Origin: Plasmodium relictum
Taxonomy: Eukaryota; Apicomplexa; Aconoidasida; Haemosporida; Plasmodiidae
Direction: 5' to 3'
Assembly (NCBI RefSeq): GCF_900005765.1
Contig: NC_041690.1
Coordinates: 310,001 to 374,000 of the forward strand
DNA length: 64,000 bases
Part shown: piece by piece, positions 1 through 10,791 of the stretch
How the letters are laid out: each line of letters opens with the position of its first letter
Numbering within the stretch: position 1 is the first letter of the stretch
Notes under the pieces: model-generated
What the model saw: only the letters and a program-made list of their open reading frames with translations
Told to the model about the DNA's origin: nothing
Databases searched by the model: none
Program-made: the position numbers and the translations under genes

Positions 1-21
1 TCAATTTTTTTTTTTTTCTAG

Positions 22-105
22 ACAAATACAAATTTGGATATATCAAAATTACTTAGCCTAAATTTGGATGAAGAACAACTTTTTGAAAATTATGAAGAAT
101 TATGA
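22..105 (+). CDS. Last exon of an unidentified gene (5' part lies outside the window)
   Basis: A T-rich tract ending in CTAG at 18-21 is a typical Plasmodium 3' splice site. It is followed by an open stretch of 27 codons that ends in TGA at 103-105. The encoded tail is acidic and ends in DEEQLFENYEEL. The amino-acid mix looks coding, unlike the flanking homopolymer DNA, so this is read as the terminal exon of a gene whose earlier exons lie to the left. The family cannot be named from 27 residues. The reading phase at the splice site is inferred from openness only. Confidence 0.5.
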   Translation, partial: TNTNLDISKLLSLNLDEEQLFENYEEL

Positions 106-508
106 ATATTCTAAATTTTTTGTTTTATTCCTTTTTTTTTATTTATATATTTGTTTTAATTTCTTTTTTTTTTTTTTTTTTTGTGAAGGGGACGTCTTAA
201 AATATTTGCGAGTGTATTATATGTGTTTGCACTCGCATATAATTTGCAAGTTTCTACTTTTAATTTTTATGTATATTGATATAATACTATATTAATTAAA
301 ATTTTTTTTCTTATATTTTATTCTAATTTAATTATTAATGAATTTATCACTTTGTATTTTTTTATGTATCATTTGATTAGATATATTTATTACAAAAAAA
401 GTTATTTCCAAAATTTTTTTTTTTTTTCTTTAAGGATAATAGTTCACTTTTCTTTTTTTTTTTCCACCGAAATAAAAACAATTTTCTTAATTTTTTAATT
501 TTTTTATA

Positions 509-1314
509 ATGACTCAGTGTGTTTGGGAATTATTAAGTATAGAAAAATCTTTCATGAATCTATACGATAATTATGGGAAGAATTCTATAAATAACATTTC
601 TAATAATGATGAATTCGATCATTTTAATGATTCAAAAATAATCACTGAGAAAGTTGATTATGATTACACAGATGAATTATCAAAACATTCTAAAATAATA
701 AATGATAAAAATAAATTAAAGTTTAAAAAAATTATGAATAAATTTTTTATTTCAGACATTTCTAAATACGTTAAAGCATATGTAAAAAAAAATGATAGCA
801 ATGTTCGAAGCGAAATAGGTAAAATATTTTTTTTAAAATAATAATAAATGTGTATGTAAACATAAACATATATTTTGTTTTTAAGGAATTACATCAAAAA
901 AAAATCCCATGTCGGAGGAAGAAAGATTTTGGATAAATAGTTACATTTATAATTTTATAAGTCATTGTCTACTCACATATAATGATTGTAAGCATTATAT
1001 AGTTATAACAAGCAGTAAAAATTTAATTCAAAAGTTAACAGGAACTGGTATTATTTAAAGGAGTCAGAAAAAAAAATTAAATAAAAAAAAGTAAAAAAAA
1101 AATTTTTAATTAAATTTCTTTTATAGGATATGGATACTATGGTGTTTATTTTACGAATGGAAAAAAAATAGAAGGGTTAGGAAACTTATTTATAAATATA
1201 AAACAAGTTAGACATATAAGTTTTAGTATAATGAGAACATTGCAAACAAAAACAGCATCAGATAGATCTGCATCTAATAATGATGAAGCATGCAGCTTTA
1301 TTATTATGTTGTAA
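509..1314 (+). CDS. Conserved-looking protein of unknown function, three exons, 219 aa
   Basis: Exons are modelled at 509-818, 886-1047 and 1127-1314. Donors are GTAAAA and GTATTA, acceptors TTAAG and TATAG. Both introns sit in phase 1 and join Gly codons cleanly, and the last exon ends in TAA. The N-terminal half is Asn/Asp/Lys-rich. From about residue 85 the sequence becomes compact and non-repetitive, with HYIVITSSKN, then TGTGYGYYGVYF, then FINIKQVRHISFSIMRTL, suggesting a small folded alpha/beta domain. A light-chain-like fold such as dynein Tctex was considered but the match is not convincing, so no function is given. There is no signal peptide or membrane segment. Start chosen: first ATG after a run of in-frame stops. 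Confidence 0.7.
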
Positions 1315-4108
1315 TAATTATTACAATATACTATTATAAATACATTATTTTTTTTTTTTTTACTTTAAAATAGCGTTTGACCTAATTTTTAATTATATAA
1401 AAATAATAAAAATAAAACTATTTGAATAAAATTTTCATTTTATTTTTTTATTCTTTAAAATAGAACTTTTTCTTATAAATTTATTAATTCTCCCTAAATA
1501 CAGAGAAAAAAAATTTAAACCAATTATAGGTTTTAGCTTATATACAGGAAAGAATGCTTTTAAAAATTGTATAACTACATATGGCCATCCTTAAATTTTT
1601 GATATTTATTAAAAATTTAGACACATATATTACACCATAATAATTTTTTAAAACTACAAAATCACGGTGTTCATGTCTTCTAATTTTTTTAAACCAAACT
1701 GTATTTAAGACTTTATGAATTATCACATAGTCTACGTAAATCTTATTTTATAGTTTTTGAAAAATGAAAGCTTATAATTTCTAATTATTTTCTTAAAATA
1801 TATATCTATTTATCTATTTTAAATATTAACATTTAATGATAAAGATCTTATTATTCTGTAAAGCTAAATATAATATTATGTAATAGTTATGAAAATGTAA
1901 TAATCTAAATAAAAATAAATGTTATATATTTTATATATAACCTATTTATTAGTAAGATAATAAAAACATAAATAAAATGATACAAAGGGAAAATATATAC
2001 TTTTAAATAATGAAACTACATTTATTATATAAAAAGGAATAATAAAAGAAAAAAACTATGCATTATCATAATTACAAGAAAAATAAATACCGTTTAAGTT
2101 GTAATTTCAAATATGTTTTAGTAAGTATATATTTACTTTAGTTGTACATATAAAATATTTTTCAAGAGTTATAATGAACAACCCTTATTCTCTATGTATA
2201 TTAAAGTGTAAGAACAAATTGTAACAAAAGGATACTTTATTTATCTGATAATACTTGTAATTTTAAAAAATAAGCATTGTGCTATTTAGAATAAAATAAA
2301 AAAGTATATCACTTAAAAGATAAGAAAATCATTAAAAATACAGAAAAAAAATTGATATTTTTATTCTATCTTTTAAAAAAGTGAAAATCATAATTCATAT
2401 TAAGTTTTTATAGATAAAAATCATTTAATTAAAGTAATAAATATTAATGATATTTTTCTGCATATTAATAAAAAATAGAAAAAAATGTTGTAATAGTTAT
2501 CTTTAAAAAAATTAAATATTTTCATAAGCAAAATAAAAGAGAATTACACAAAGTATTCGTTATATGATAAATTCAACTTAATAATTTTTATTATTACTGA
2601 AATTTATTAGACAAATTAAAAGATGAACTTTTTAATTCTAAAAATTTAAAAGAAATATTTTATTTTAGATACTTTCATATTGTAGATATTATAATGTAAA
2701 GTTTATGAATAATAATTACAAATATGTAACTCCTATATCAATACAAATATTTACATTTATATTTATTTTGAAATTTTCTTATCTTTTTATTGATAAAACA
2801 GAAATAAAAGCTAATTTTTTATATCATACTTTTAATAGATAAAATTTAAAGAATTAAAATAGATAATTACATTTTACTCTTCATATAAGATTTAATGAAT
2901 AAATAGTAACAACAAATAGAAAGTCGGAGTTCATTAATTTTACTAATAACAAATATTTACGTTCCTTATTAAACGATAGAAATAAAAGATAAAAGTATTA
3001 TGAATAGAAAATTTCTTTTATAAATTTTATTTCGAGTAGTAAGTTACATAGTGTGAACATTATAAAACATTAATTATATTATTTATAACTACTATATCAA
3101 CCTTTTTCATATTAAAAAAAAATATATATATGATGGTTACGATTGCGTGAGGAGAGCATAGAAGATATATCCTTAATTGAAGATTAAAAAGTAAAGGATT
3201 TTTAATATTTCAAGTATATGCTATATATATAGTATGTAATTTATGATTTTAATATTGAAATATATGTTAATATATATGAACACATAAATAAATTAATAGC
3301 TTTAATAAAAAAAAAAAAATAGGAGTAAAAGTGTTTAGAACATAAATAAAAACTCATAAAAAATCTTTTAAAAGTCTTATTAAATTGTGTGGTAGAAGAC
3401 AGAATGATATTATTTCAAGATAATAAAATAGAAAATAAAATAAAATGAAGTTATATTTCAATTCACAATATTTAATAGAATTATATATTAAGAAAAAAAA
3501 TGCATATTATAGAAGTGTTCATTTTTTTTTTCATAAAATATATATATTTCATTTTATATAAATCTTAAAAATTATTATATAAATAACAGAATTTTACTTT
3601 ATAATATTTTATATAACTTTATTTTTTAGATATATACATACATTTTTTTTTTTTTTTTGACATTTAAATTGTATTTTACACATAACATTTTGTTCATATC
3701 CTATTTTCTATTTTATTCTATTTTATTTTTTTAATCATAAAAATTGTCTTTTTTCTTTCTTTATATTTTATAATCTACAAACGGATTCTTTAAAAAAAAA
3801 AAAAATTTGCGATAAATAGCTTCTAAAATTTTTAAATAAAAAGTCTATATTTTTATCCATTTTATCGAAATATTTACAATTTGTTATTTCTTTTTTAATT
3901 TCCATTTTTAATTTCCTATTTTCAATCTGAATGAAATACGAACTAAAATGAAAATAGCAGTTAAAAAATTCTATACATAATAATATACCAATTACATAAG
4001 CATCACGTTTCTCACTAACTTTTGTCTTTAATAATTTATAAACCTTAAATAAAAATATGTATATAATTATATATATTTACTTAATTATATATACTTAATT
4101 ATATATAT
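1315..4108. other. 2.8-kb gap without an intact gene; contains coding-like fragments
   Basis: No intact reading frame is seen. From about 1540 to 3450 the DNA has fewer long A/T homopolymers than other intergenic DNA in this window and holds short coding-like pieces. These are 2058-2120 (21 codons from ATG to a perfect GTAAGT donor), 2607-2699 (30 residues starting LDKLKDELFNSKNLKE) and 2903-2992 (29 residues). A 34-base patch at 3131-3164 is nearly half G+C. These could be remains of a decayed gene or an unannotated RNA; see findings. From 3450 to 4108 the DNA returns to ordinary A/T-rich spacer, with ATATAT-rich near-repeats at 4060-4140. Confidence 0.4.
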
Positions 4109-6955
4109 TTACTTAATTATATACATATATACATATATAGATACACAAATATTATTTTTTTCATTAAAAAAATAGATTTTTACCAATAATAATTTCCTGA
4201 GAATTAAAGAATTTAAATAATTTGCCTGCTTACGTGTTTTTATGAGAACTAAATAGTGTAATATTATATTTATAATGATATTATATATTTCATATTTATA
4301 GTTTCTATTTTTTATTGAATTTAGAAGAAATTTAAATGAGTACATATCAACAAAATGATATGAAAAATAACATCTATTTTTTGGGTTTATTATAATTGTA
4401 TTTTCACTTAGTTTTTTTTTTTTTTCTTCAATTGAATATTTCTTACTTTTTATTTTAATATCAATTAAAATATATTTTTTTTTTAACAATATTTTATATA
4501 CATTATTATTAAATATAAAAATAATTGGGATTTGAAATAATATGTTAGTTTCTTTAAATTTTTGTTCATAGTTGTCATAATAAAAATGTTTTTGAATTAT
4601 CAATAATTTGCTTTTATTTTTTAAAAATTTTAAAAATATTTTAGGAGGGCCAGCTATATTTAAATAATTTTCTATAATGTTCTTCAAAATATTTTTTTTG
4701 GTATACTTTTTTTTATGTATTGTTAAATTGTTTTTAATTTTTTTTTTATACACACCTTTAATAATCGTATTTTTTCTATATATTTTCTTATAATAAGTTA
4801 AAAAAGATTTTTTAAAAGATATCTTTACAAAATTGGAATAAAGTCGTGATAATAAAATATATTTATGTAAATACGAATAATTATCATGTTCCAATTTTTT
4901 TAAATGTTTTTTTTTTTCTTTTTTTTTTTTGAATTTTTTGAAAATAAATATCATTTTATTTCTATTTATTATTTTTTTTTGGAAATTCTTTACTGAAATT
5001 CGAAATTGAAACTTTTTTTTTTTTATGATTATCTTCTTTAATTGGTTCACTTTTTTTTTATATTCCTTATAATGAAGAAAAAAAGGTTTAATTCGGAAAT
5101 GTATGAAAAAGAAATGAAAAAAAATTAAAATTTTCTTGAAGGTTATGGAATGGTTAAAAAAAGTATAATATATAAAATTCATGATAATATCAAAATATGG
5201 GTTGCATATAACACTAATCATTTTAAAAATGTTCATTCCTTTATTGTATGTTAAAATATTATAAAAATGATGAATATCCTTTTCGTAAAAATTGCAATTA
5301 TTTCTTTTATTCTGTTTTTTTTTTAATATGTTTTCATGAATATATTTATAGCATATTTTATTATCTATATTTAAAGTATGGTTATAGATATTAAGAGTAT
5401 CAGCAACTTGAACATAAAAAAAAGAATCAAGGATAAAACTAATTGACAGTATACATTTACAATTTTTCTTAATTTTTTTCAAAAAAATTTTACTGAATTT
5501 AAATTCATAATATCTTGTCAATCCTTCTTTGCACCACAAGTATTTTTCTTTTTTAAAATATAAACAATTTCCCCAGATTGAATGAAAAATTTCATGAATA
5601 ATTAATTTGATACATAACAATTTTTTATATATATTATCATTTTCATTTACTTCAATAAATGATGAAAGAAATGTAAAGCAGTTTGAATTTTCTTCACCTA
5701 TATATTTATATTTACTTGAAAGAATAAATTGTAAAAAGTTTTCTTCAGTTAATTTTTTTCTAAAAATACTCATTTTTAGAAACATTATCAATATCTTTTT
5801 TAAAATACTTGTAAAGAAAGTGTATTTCTTTTTATCATTTATACAATTTTTTTCAATATATATATAAACCTGTAATTCTCTGATTTTAAAATATATTTTA
5901 AAATACATACCAATGAATAAGCAAAAAGTGTAATGAACTATTTTATTAGTGTTGTAAAATTCATATGTTATAAATTCTTTTTCTTTATTTAATTGTGTAA
6001 GCTTTTTGTTATTGTGTTTATAATTCTTTTTAGAATTATATAATTTTCTTTTTATATAATTTCCTATCGTAAAAGGATTCCCATTTTTATTATTGAAGAT
6101 ATTCATAAAAATATAATAAATACATTTATTCATAGAATAATTTTTTAAAAGAAATGAACTAAAATACATTCTAATTTTGCTGTAATAAATACTCTTTAAT
6201 TTACTATTACTAACAACCAAATTCGTTGGATTAACCACCTTAATATAATTTCTTTCATTTCTAAAATTTACAAACTTTAGATTTGTTTTAGATTTTTCTT
6301 TTCTTTCTTTTGATTTCTTTTTGTGTAGCCTATTGATTTTTCCTAAATAACTTATGTGTTTTCTTATTTTATTATAACAAGAAAAGTATCTAAGTCTAAG
6401 CTTTTTTTTTAAATTCTTTAAATTTTTTAACTTTATCTCAAAAGAAATACTTAATTTAAAACGTGCTTTATAAATATTATCTTGTAAACATGGGAAAATT
6501 AAAGGTAAATAAAAAAATTCACAAAATGTATTTATATAATTATAACTATTTTTATCTTGAAATTTAATATTTTTAAAATCAAAATTTAATATTCTCCTTG
6601 CAGCATTTTGAAAATATAAATAACAATTACTGTCATCAATAGTAGAATCCTCTACATCATTTTTGTTATTATTATTATGTTCTTTTTTTTCTAGAGATTT
6701 TCTTACTTTTAAAACATATATTCCTTCTATACATTCTTTTTTATTCTTATAATAAAAAAAAATTAAGAGTTTATATATTCCTGATAATGCAAACTCTTTT
6801 ATATAAATATCTATATAGTTGTACTTTTTTTTTATATTCTTATCATTTATTTTTTCTATAATATTAGATGGAAGAACTATAAACAAATTAATAATTATTA
6901 AATGGTTCGTATCAGTATAAACTCTTAACTTCTTTTTGCTATTTGTTGTTTTCAA
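4109..6955 (-). CDS. M1-family zinc aminopeptidase-like protein, 948 aa, single exon
   Basis: The zinc-binding signature of peptidase family M1 is complete. HEIFH (about residue 453) is followed after exactly 18 residues by the glutamate of KEGLTRYYEF. About 30 residues upstream lies IGEEN, a variant of the GAMEN exopeptidase motif. About 115 residues downstream lies ILTYNKGMNIFKM, which fits the catalytic-tyrosine segment (TYxKG) of the family. Near residue 770, GPPKIFLKF followed by an I/Q-rich strand and FQIPIIFIF resembles the beta domain after the catalytic domain. The active site therefore looks intact and cleavage of N-terminal amino acids from peptides is expected, but the rest is strongly diverged and Lys/Asn/Phe-rich. 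It is not the well-studied digestive PfA-M1, whose motif is canonical GAMEN. TAF2, an inactive M1 relative, is excluded by the HEXXH. Localisation is unclear. Confidence 0.75.
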   Translation of the reverse strand: MKTTNSKKKLRVYTDTNHLIIINLFIVLPSNIIEKINDKNIKKKYNYIDIYIKEFALSGIYKLLIFFYYKNKKECIEGIYVLKVRKSLEKKEHNNNNKNDVEDSTIDDSNCYLYFQNAARRILNFDFKNIKFQDKNSYNYINTFCEFFYLPLIFPCLQDNIYKARFKLSISFEIKLKNLKNLKKKLRLRYFSCYNKIRKHISYLGKINRLHKKKSKERKEKSKTNLKFVNFRNERNYIKVVNPTNLVVSNSKLKSIYYSKIRMYFSSFLLKNYSMNKCIYYIFMNIFNNKNGNPFTIGNYIKRKLYNSKKNYKHNNKKLTQLNKEKEFITYEFYNTNKIVHYTFCLFIGMYFKIYFKIRELQVYIYIEKNCINDKKKYTFFTSILKKILIMFLKMSIFRKKLTEENFLQFILSSKYKYIGEENSNCFTFLSSFIEVNENDNIYKKLLCIKLIIHEIFHSIWGNCLYFKKEKYLWCKEGLTRYYEFKFSKIFLKKIKKNCKCILSISFILDSFFYVQVADTLNIYNHTLNIDNKICYKYIHENILKKKQNKRNNCNFYEKDIHHFYNILTYNKGMNIFKMISVICNPYFDIIMNFIYYTFFNHSITFKKILIFFHFFFIHFRIKPFFLHYKEYKKKVNQLKKIIIKKKKFQFRISVKNFQKKIINRNKMIFIFKKFKKKKEKKKHLKKLEHDNYSYLHKYILLSRLYSNFVKISFKKSFLTYYKKIYRKNTIIKGVYKKKIKNNLTIHKKKYTKKNILKNIIENYLNIAGPPKIFLKFLKNKSKLLIIQKHFYYDNYEQKFKETNILFQIPIIFIFNNNVYKILLKKKYILIDIKIKSKKYSIEEKKKKLSENTIIINPKNRCYFSYHFVDMYSFKFLLNSIKNRNYKYEIYNIIINIILHYLVLIKTRKQANYLNSLILRKLLLVKIYFFNEKNNICVSIYVYMYIIK

Positions 6956-7607
6956 AAAACATATTAAGCAGAAACCGCAATATTTAAAAAAAGGTGTTAC
7001 TTTTAAAAATATTAAATGTACTCTATACCTATAAAAAAAGAAAAAAATTAATGTTTTTTCAAAATTTATTTATCTTTTTTCTTTAAAAAATATATATGTT
7101 TTTATTTTTATTTTTTTTATATTTTTTATTTAAATACATCAAAGGCTTTATTATTTTATTGGAGTTTATATTTTTTTTTAAATGGTACAAATACAACTGT
7201 TCATTTTTCATGGTTCTTTATTTTATTTAAAAAATTAAAAAATAATAAAAATATATAAAAAAAAAAAAAAAAGAGGAATAATCTAAAACTATATGAAGCA
7301 TCTTAAAAAAAGTTTAAATTAAAAGAAGAATTAACTAATCTATGTGAAAATTTTCATTGCTTAATATATGCTGGAAAAAAAAAAAAAAAATTATAAGCAT
7401 GTTACTCATATTTAAGAATACATATATATGTATATATATTATTTATTAATAGATATTTATATGTGTATTTATATGTACACTTAACATACTTTTAAAAGTT
7501 TTATAGGTTTGGCTGGCCGAAATAAAACAAAAAGCTATAGGGAAAAAAATAAAATAAAGAATAATATATAATAACAGACATAAATAATATATATAATAAA
7601 TGATTTT
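6956..7607. other. Intergenic spacer between M1 peptidase and seven-TM gene
   Basis: 652 bases upstream of the M1-like gene and downstream of the seven-TM gene, both on the minus strand. The DNA consists of A/T runs and ATAT repeats. One exception is a short G+C-rich word at 7506-7519 (10 of 14 bases). No open frame or RNA gene is recognised. Confidence 0.6.
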
Positions 7608-9531
7608 TTAAAGTACCATAACATATAGAATAATGTCAAAAGTAATATCAAAAAAAACATAAAAAAATTCATGTGAGCTGTATAAATCAATATTTGATGG
7701 AGACAAGCATAAAACTTTATAAATAACTAACAAAATAGGTTTTAATATTACAGCAAAAAATATTAATCTATATTTCCTAAAGAAAAAAATATATATATGC
7801 ATATACATGTACATATATTTTTACTTGAATAAATGTTTATATAAAAATGATTATGTATTACTCTTATAATGTTACATTAAAATTATTTAGTACTTAAAAC
7901 AAAATTGATATTCAAATAAATTATGAATTTTTCTTACTTGTAAATATCATATTTTTTATATAATTCTGCCACGTGAAAAGATAAGTTTTCTTCAGATAAA
8001 CGTGCCTGCAAAAAAAAAAAAAAAAAAAAAAAAATTTTGTAATACTTCAATTTTAGTAAAATATGTGCAAGTATAAAACAAATGAATGAAATTGAATAAT
8101 AAAGATCTTTCATCAAATATTATAATTTAATGTTTTTATTTTTTTTTATACTGAAAGAAAAGTTGATGTAAAGTTAATAGCAATAAAAATAAATAGATAC
8201 GCAAAAGCTTGTAAAATATATCGAGGTGCCTAAAAAAAAAAAAAAATTGATTTGTTAATCATTATATATATATATTAAAGAATTAATAAATAAAAAAAAT
8301 AATGATATATATTTCCATATATGTGTATATAATTTTATGTATAATTAAAATTTACTTGAAAATTCCCTAGAAATATTTCAAAAAGACCAGTGTAAAATGA
8401 TATAACTGAAAAACATATCATAAATTGAATTTCTATTCTACTTAGATGACTTCTTATATACATATCACCTTAGAAAAAAGGAAAATATATACACATATTA
8501 TATAAATGTATTTAATAAGAAAAAAAAAAAAAAATAATAAATGCTGCAATAATTTAAAAAAGCGGAATATGCCTTACCTAAAGAAACTTGCAAATAAATA
8601 ATAAATGAAATTACTTCTTGAATTTTCTTTAAGATATTTGCTAAAACCCTTAAAAATAAAAAGAAAAGGAAATATAAAGCAATGTGTATTTTTGAGAAAA
8701 AAAAATTATATATTATTTTGTTCTGGGATTCCTACCAAAAATAAATATACATATACCCTTTATCTCTTATAAAATTTACATTTTTATAATTAAAATATGT
8801 AGAAAGCAAAAAAAAAAGCATATTAAGAATCATAAATATGTCTGATTTTGTTCTATACTTAATATAATATATAGTTATAAATAATACTAATATTAATAAT
8901 AAATATGATGTAATTAAAAGTACATTTGGAATTAAATGAAAATCGTGTGATAGATGCTTAGTTTTATAGTCATAAAAAATAACATTTCCCTTTAGACTAA
9001 TTTTTAATTTATTGTTATTTATTAAAAATAACATATATCTATTTTTTTGATTTATTTTTATTATTTTTTGAATTCTTCCTTTATTTAGAGGATATCTTTT
9101 TATGCAATTAAAATGAGATGTAAAAATGTAATTTTCTTCATTTTTTAAAGATGGTTCTAACTTATTTTTTAATCTTATATAATTTATCCATTGATTTGCT
9201 GTAATTAATACTAGATATATATTATTAGATTTATAGGAATCGTTTATATCTTTTTCATTGCTTTTTATATTATTATTGCTGTTATCTAACTTATAATTTG
9301 ATAAACTATTTTCTCCTTTTGATTTACTTGTATTTATTTCTTCATCATTGTAAATATTATAACTTCTTTGTTTATTAAAATACTCTTTATCTACATTAAA
9401 ATTATTTAATATATTAATTGAATTTTTATTTGCTTTAGCTAATACCTCTTGGTTTTTATTTCTTTTTTTTACAATTTTATTCTCCTTAAAATCTATTTTT
9501 AAGTCAATACTTATTTCTCCTATAAAAAGTA

Positions 9532-9583
<52 letters not shown>

Positions 9584-9900
9584 CAGATACATAAAATATG
9601 AATTCTTTTTATTTTATCTATTATATTTTATTATTTAAAAAAAAGAAAAAAAAGTAAATTATATAAAATATTATAATTTCTTTTTATAAATAATTAACCT
9701 TCATCAAATGAAAAAAAATAGGATGGTTTAAAATTATAATAACTGGAAGCTAGAAGATGTTCATTTTTATATAGGAATATAAATAAGTCATCTTTATCAA
9801 CTACATTAATATTTAATATGTAACCCTTACATTTTTTAATATATATAAAAATTATCAATAATAATAAACCTATGTTAAAAATTTTCCCCTTTAATTTCAT
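7608..9900 (-). CDS. Seven-transmembrane protein, GPR180/TMEM145 (GpcrRhopsn4) type, seven exons, 487 aa
   Basis: Exons, read on the minus strand: 9900-9699, 9519-8757, 8648-8578, 8468-8356, 8229-8152, 8005-7938, 7776-7608. All six junctions have GT/AG ends and consistent phases. Residues 1-25 form a signal peptide (IFNIGLLLLIIFIYI core). A lumenal or extracellular domain of about 220 residues with an Asn/Ser/Lys-rich insert follows. Seven hydrophobic segments then follow, one or two per small exon; segment 3 starts GVLANILKKIQEVISF and segment 5 is APRYILQAFAYLFIF. The signal peptide, single lumenal domain and seven helices at the C-terminus match the GPR180/TMEM145 rhodopsin-like family, to which some Plasmodium 'serpentine receptors' belong. 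Which SR protein is the ortholog cannot be settled here. Ligand and signalling role are unknown; trafficking roles are also possible for this superfamily. Confidence 0.75.
9536..9581. repeat. (TA)n microsatellite in intron 1 of the seven-TM gene
   Basis: An uninterrupted TA dinucleotide run of about 46 bases lies 17 bases beyond the acceptor of exon 2, inside the first intron. Apparent Tyr-Ile repeats read from it are not coding. Confidence 0.9.
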
Positions 9901-10791
9901 CTTTTCACATTTTTATTTGATAAAAATGACATTTTTTTTTTTTTAAATCTATTTTAAAATACAATTCAGTTCAAAAATTTTCAAAAGAACATAATTTTTA
10001 ATATTGTATTGCCAAAATAAGAAAAAAATATAAAAAGATATTTACGTAAATAAATGAACAATTAAAAATGGTGTAATAATAATATAAAAAACTAAAAACA
10101 CAATAGTTCAAAAAAAAAATTACTTTTCCATAATTAATTTATAAAAGTATTAAAGATTCATAAACTAAAAAAAAAAAATTAAAAAAAATAAAATAAAAAT
10201 AAAAATAGATGAAAAAATAATTATGTATAATGACATACAATTATATAAAATAATAAAAGATTAATTATATCAAATGAAAATTTTTTTTTGTATAATTGAT
10301 ATTATGAAAAAAAAAAATTTTGGCGCATTTTTAAATACACTATTTGCTAAAATGAATTAAAAAAAAAAATCACTGTAAACAAAAGTAAATTGAAATTTAA
10401 TAAAAAAGATAAATTTTTACTTAAAAATTATGTACATAAATATATTTGCATATATATATTTTATATTAACAATAATTATTTAAAAAGAAAATGAATCATT
10501 TATATATAACTCTTTAATTAATTATTAAAAAATAAAATAAAAAAAAAAAAAAAACACAAGGTTACTTTCCTCTAATTTCTATTCATTTTCCATAAGTTAC
10601 TAAATTGAAAACTTGCTTCGGGATACCTGTATAAATTAAAAAATAAAAAAAGAGTAGTTAGTAAAAAGTTTATAAAATTATTCTTATTATAGAAAAAATA
10701 AAAATATAAACTCATAATTTTAATTATTTTAAAAATAAATCATGTATAAAACAAAAACAAAAAATATATCTATCTAAATAAATTCTTTTAG
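9901..10791. other. Intergenic spacer between seven-TM gene and histone deacetylase
   Basis: 891 bases holding the promoter of the seven-TM gene and the 3' flank of the deacetylase gene, both on the minus strand. Long A and T runs only; no frame or RNA structure recognised. Confidence 0.6.

Noticed and set aside
68-295. 75-codon plus-strand frame
   Set aside because: Overlaps the terminal exon at 22-105 in another frame and is mostly Phe/Leu from poly(T).
1538-1726. 62-codon minus-strand frame as a stand-alone gene
   Set aside because: No supporting splice partners, family similarity or promoter context; kept only as part of the decayed-gene idea.
1315-4108. Centromere
   Set aside because: Plasmodium centromere cores are about 2 kb of nearly pure A/T with tandem repeats; this tract has normal or higher G+C than other spacers. 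The 58531-62437 gap also lacks such a core.
4109-6955. TAF2 (inactive M1 homolog of TFIID)
   Set aside because: Retains HEXXH, the distal Glu and the catalytic Tyr segment, which TAF2 lacks.
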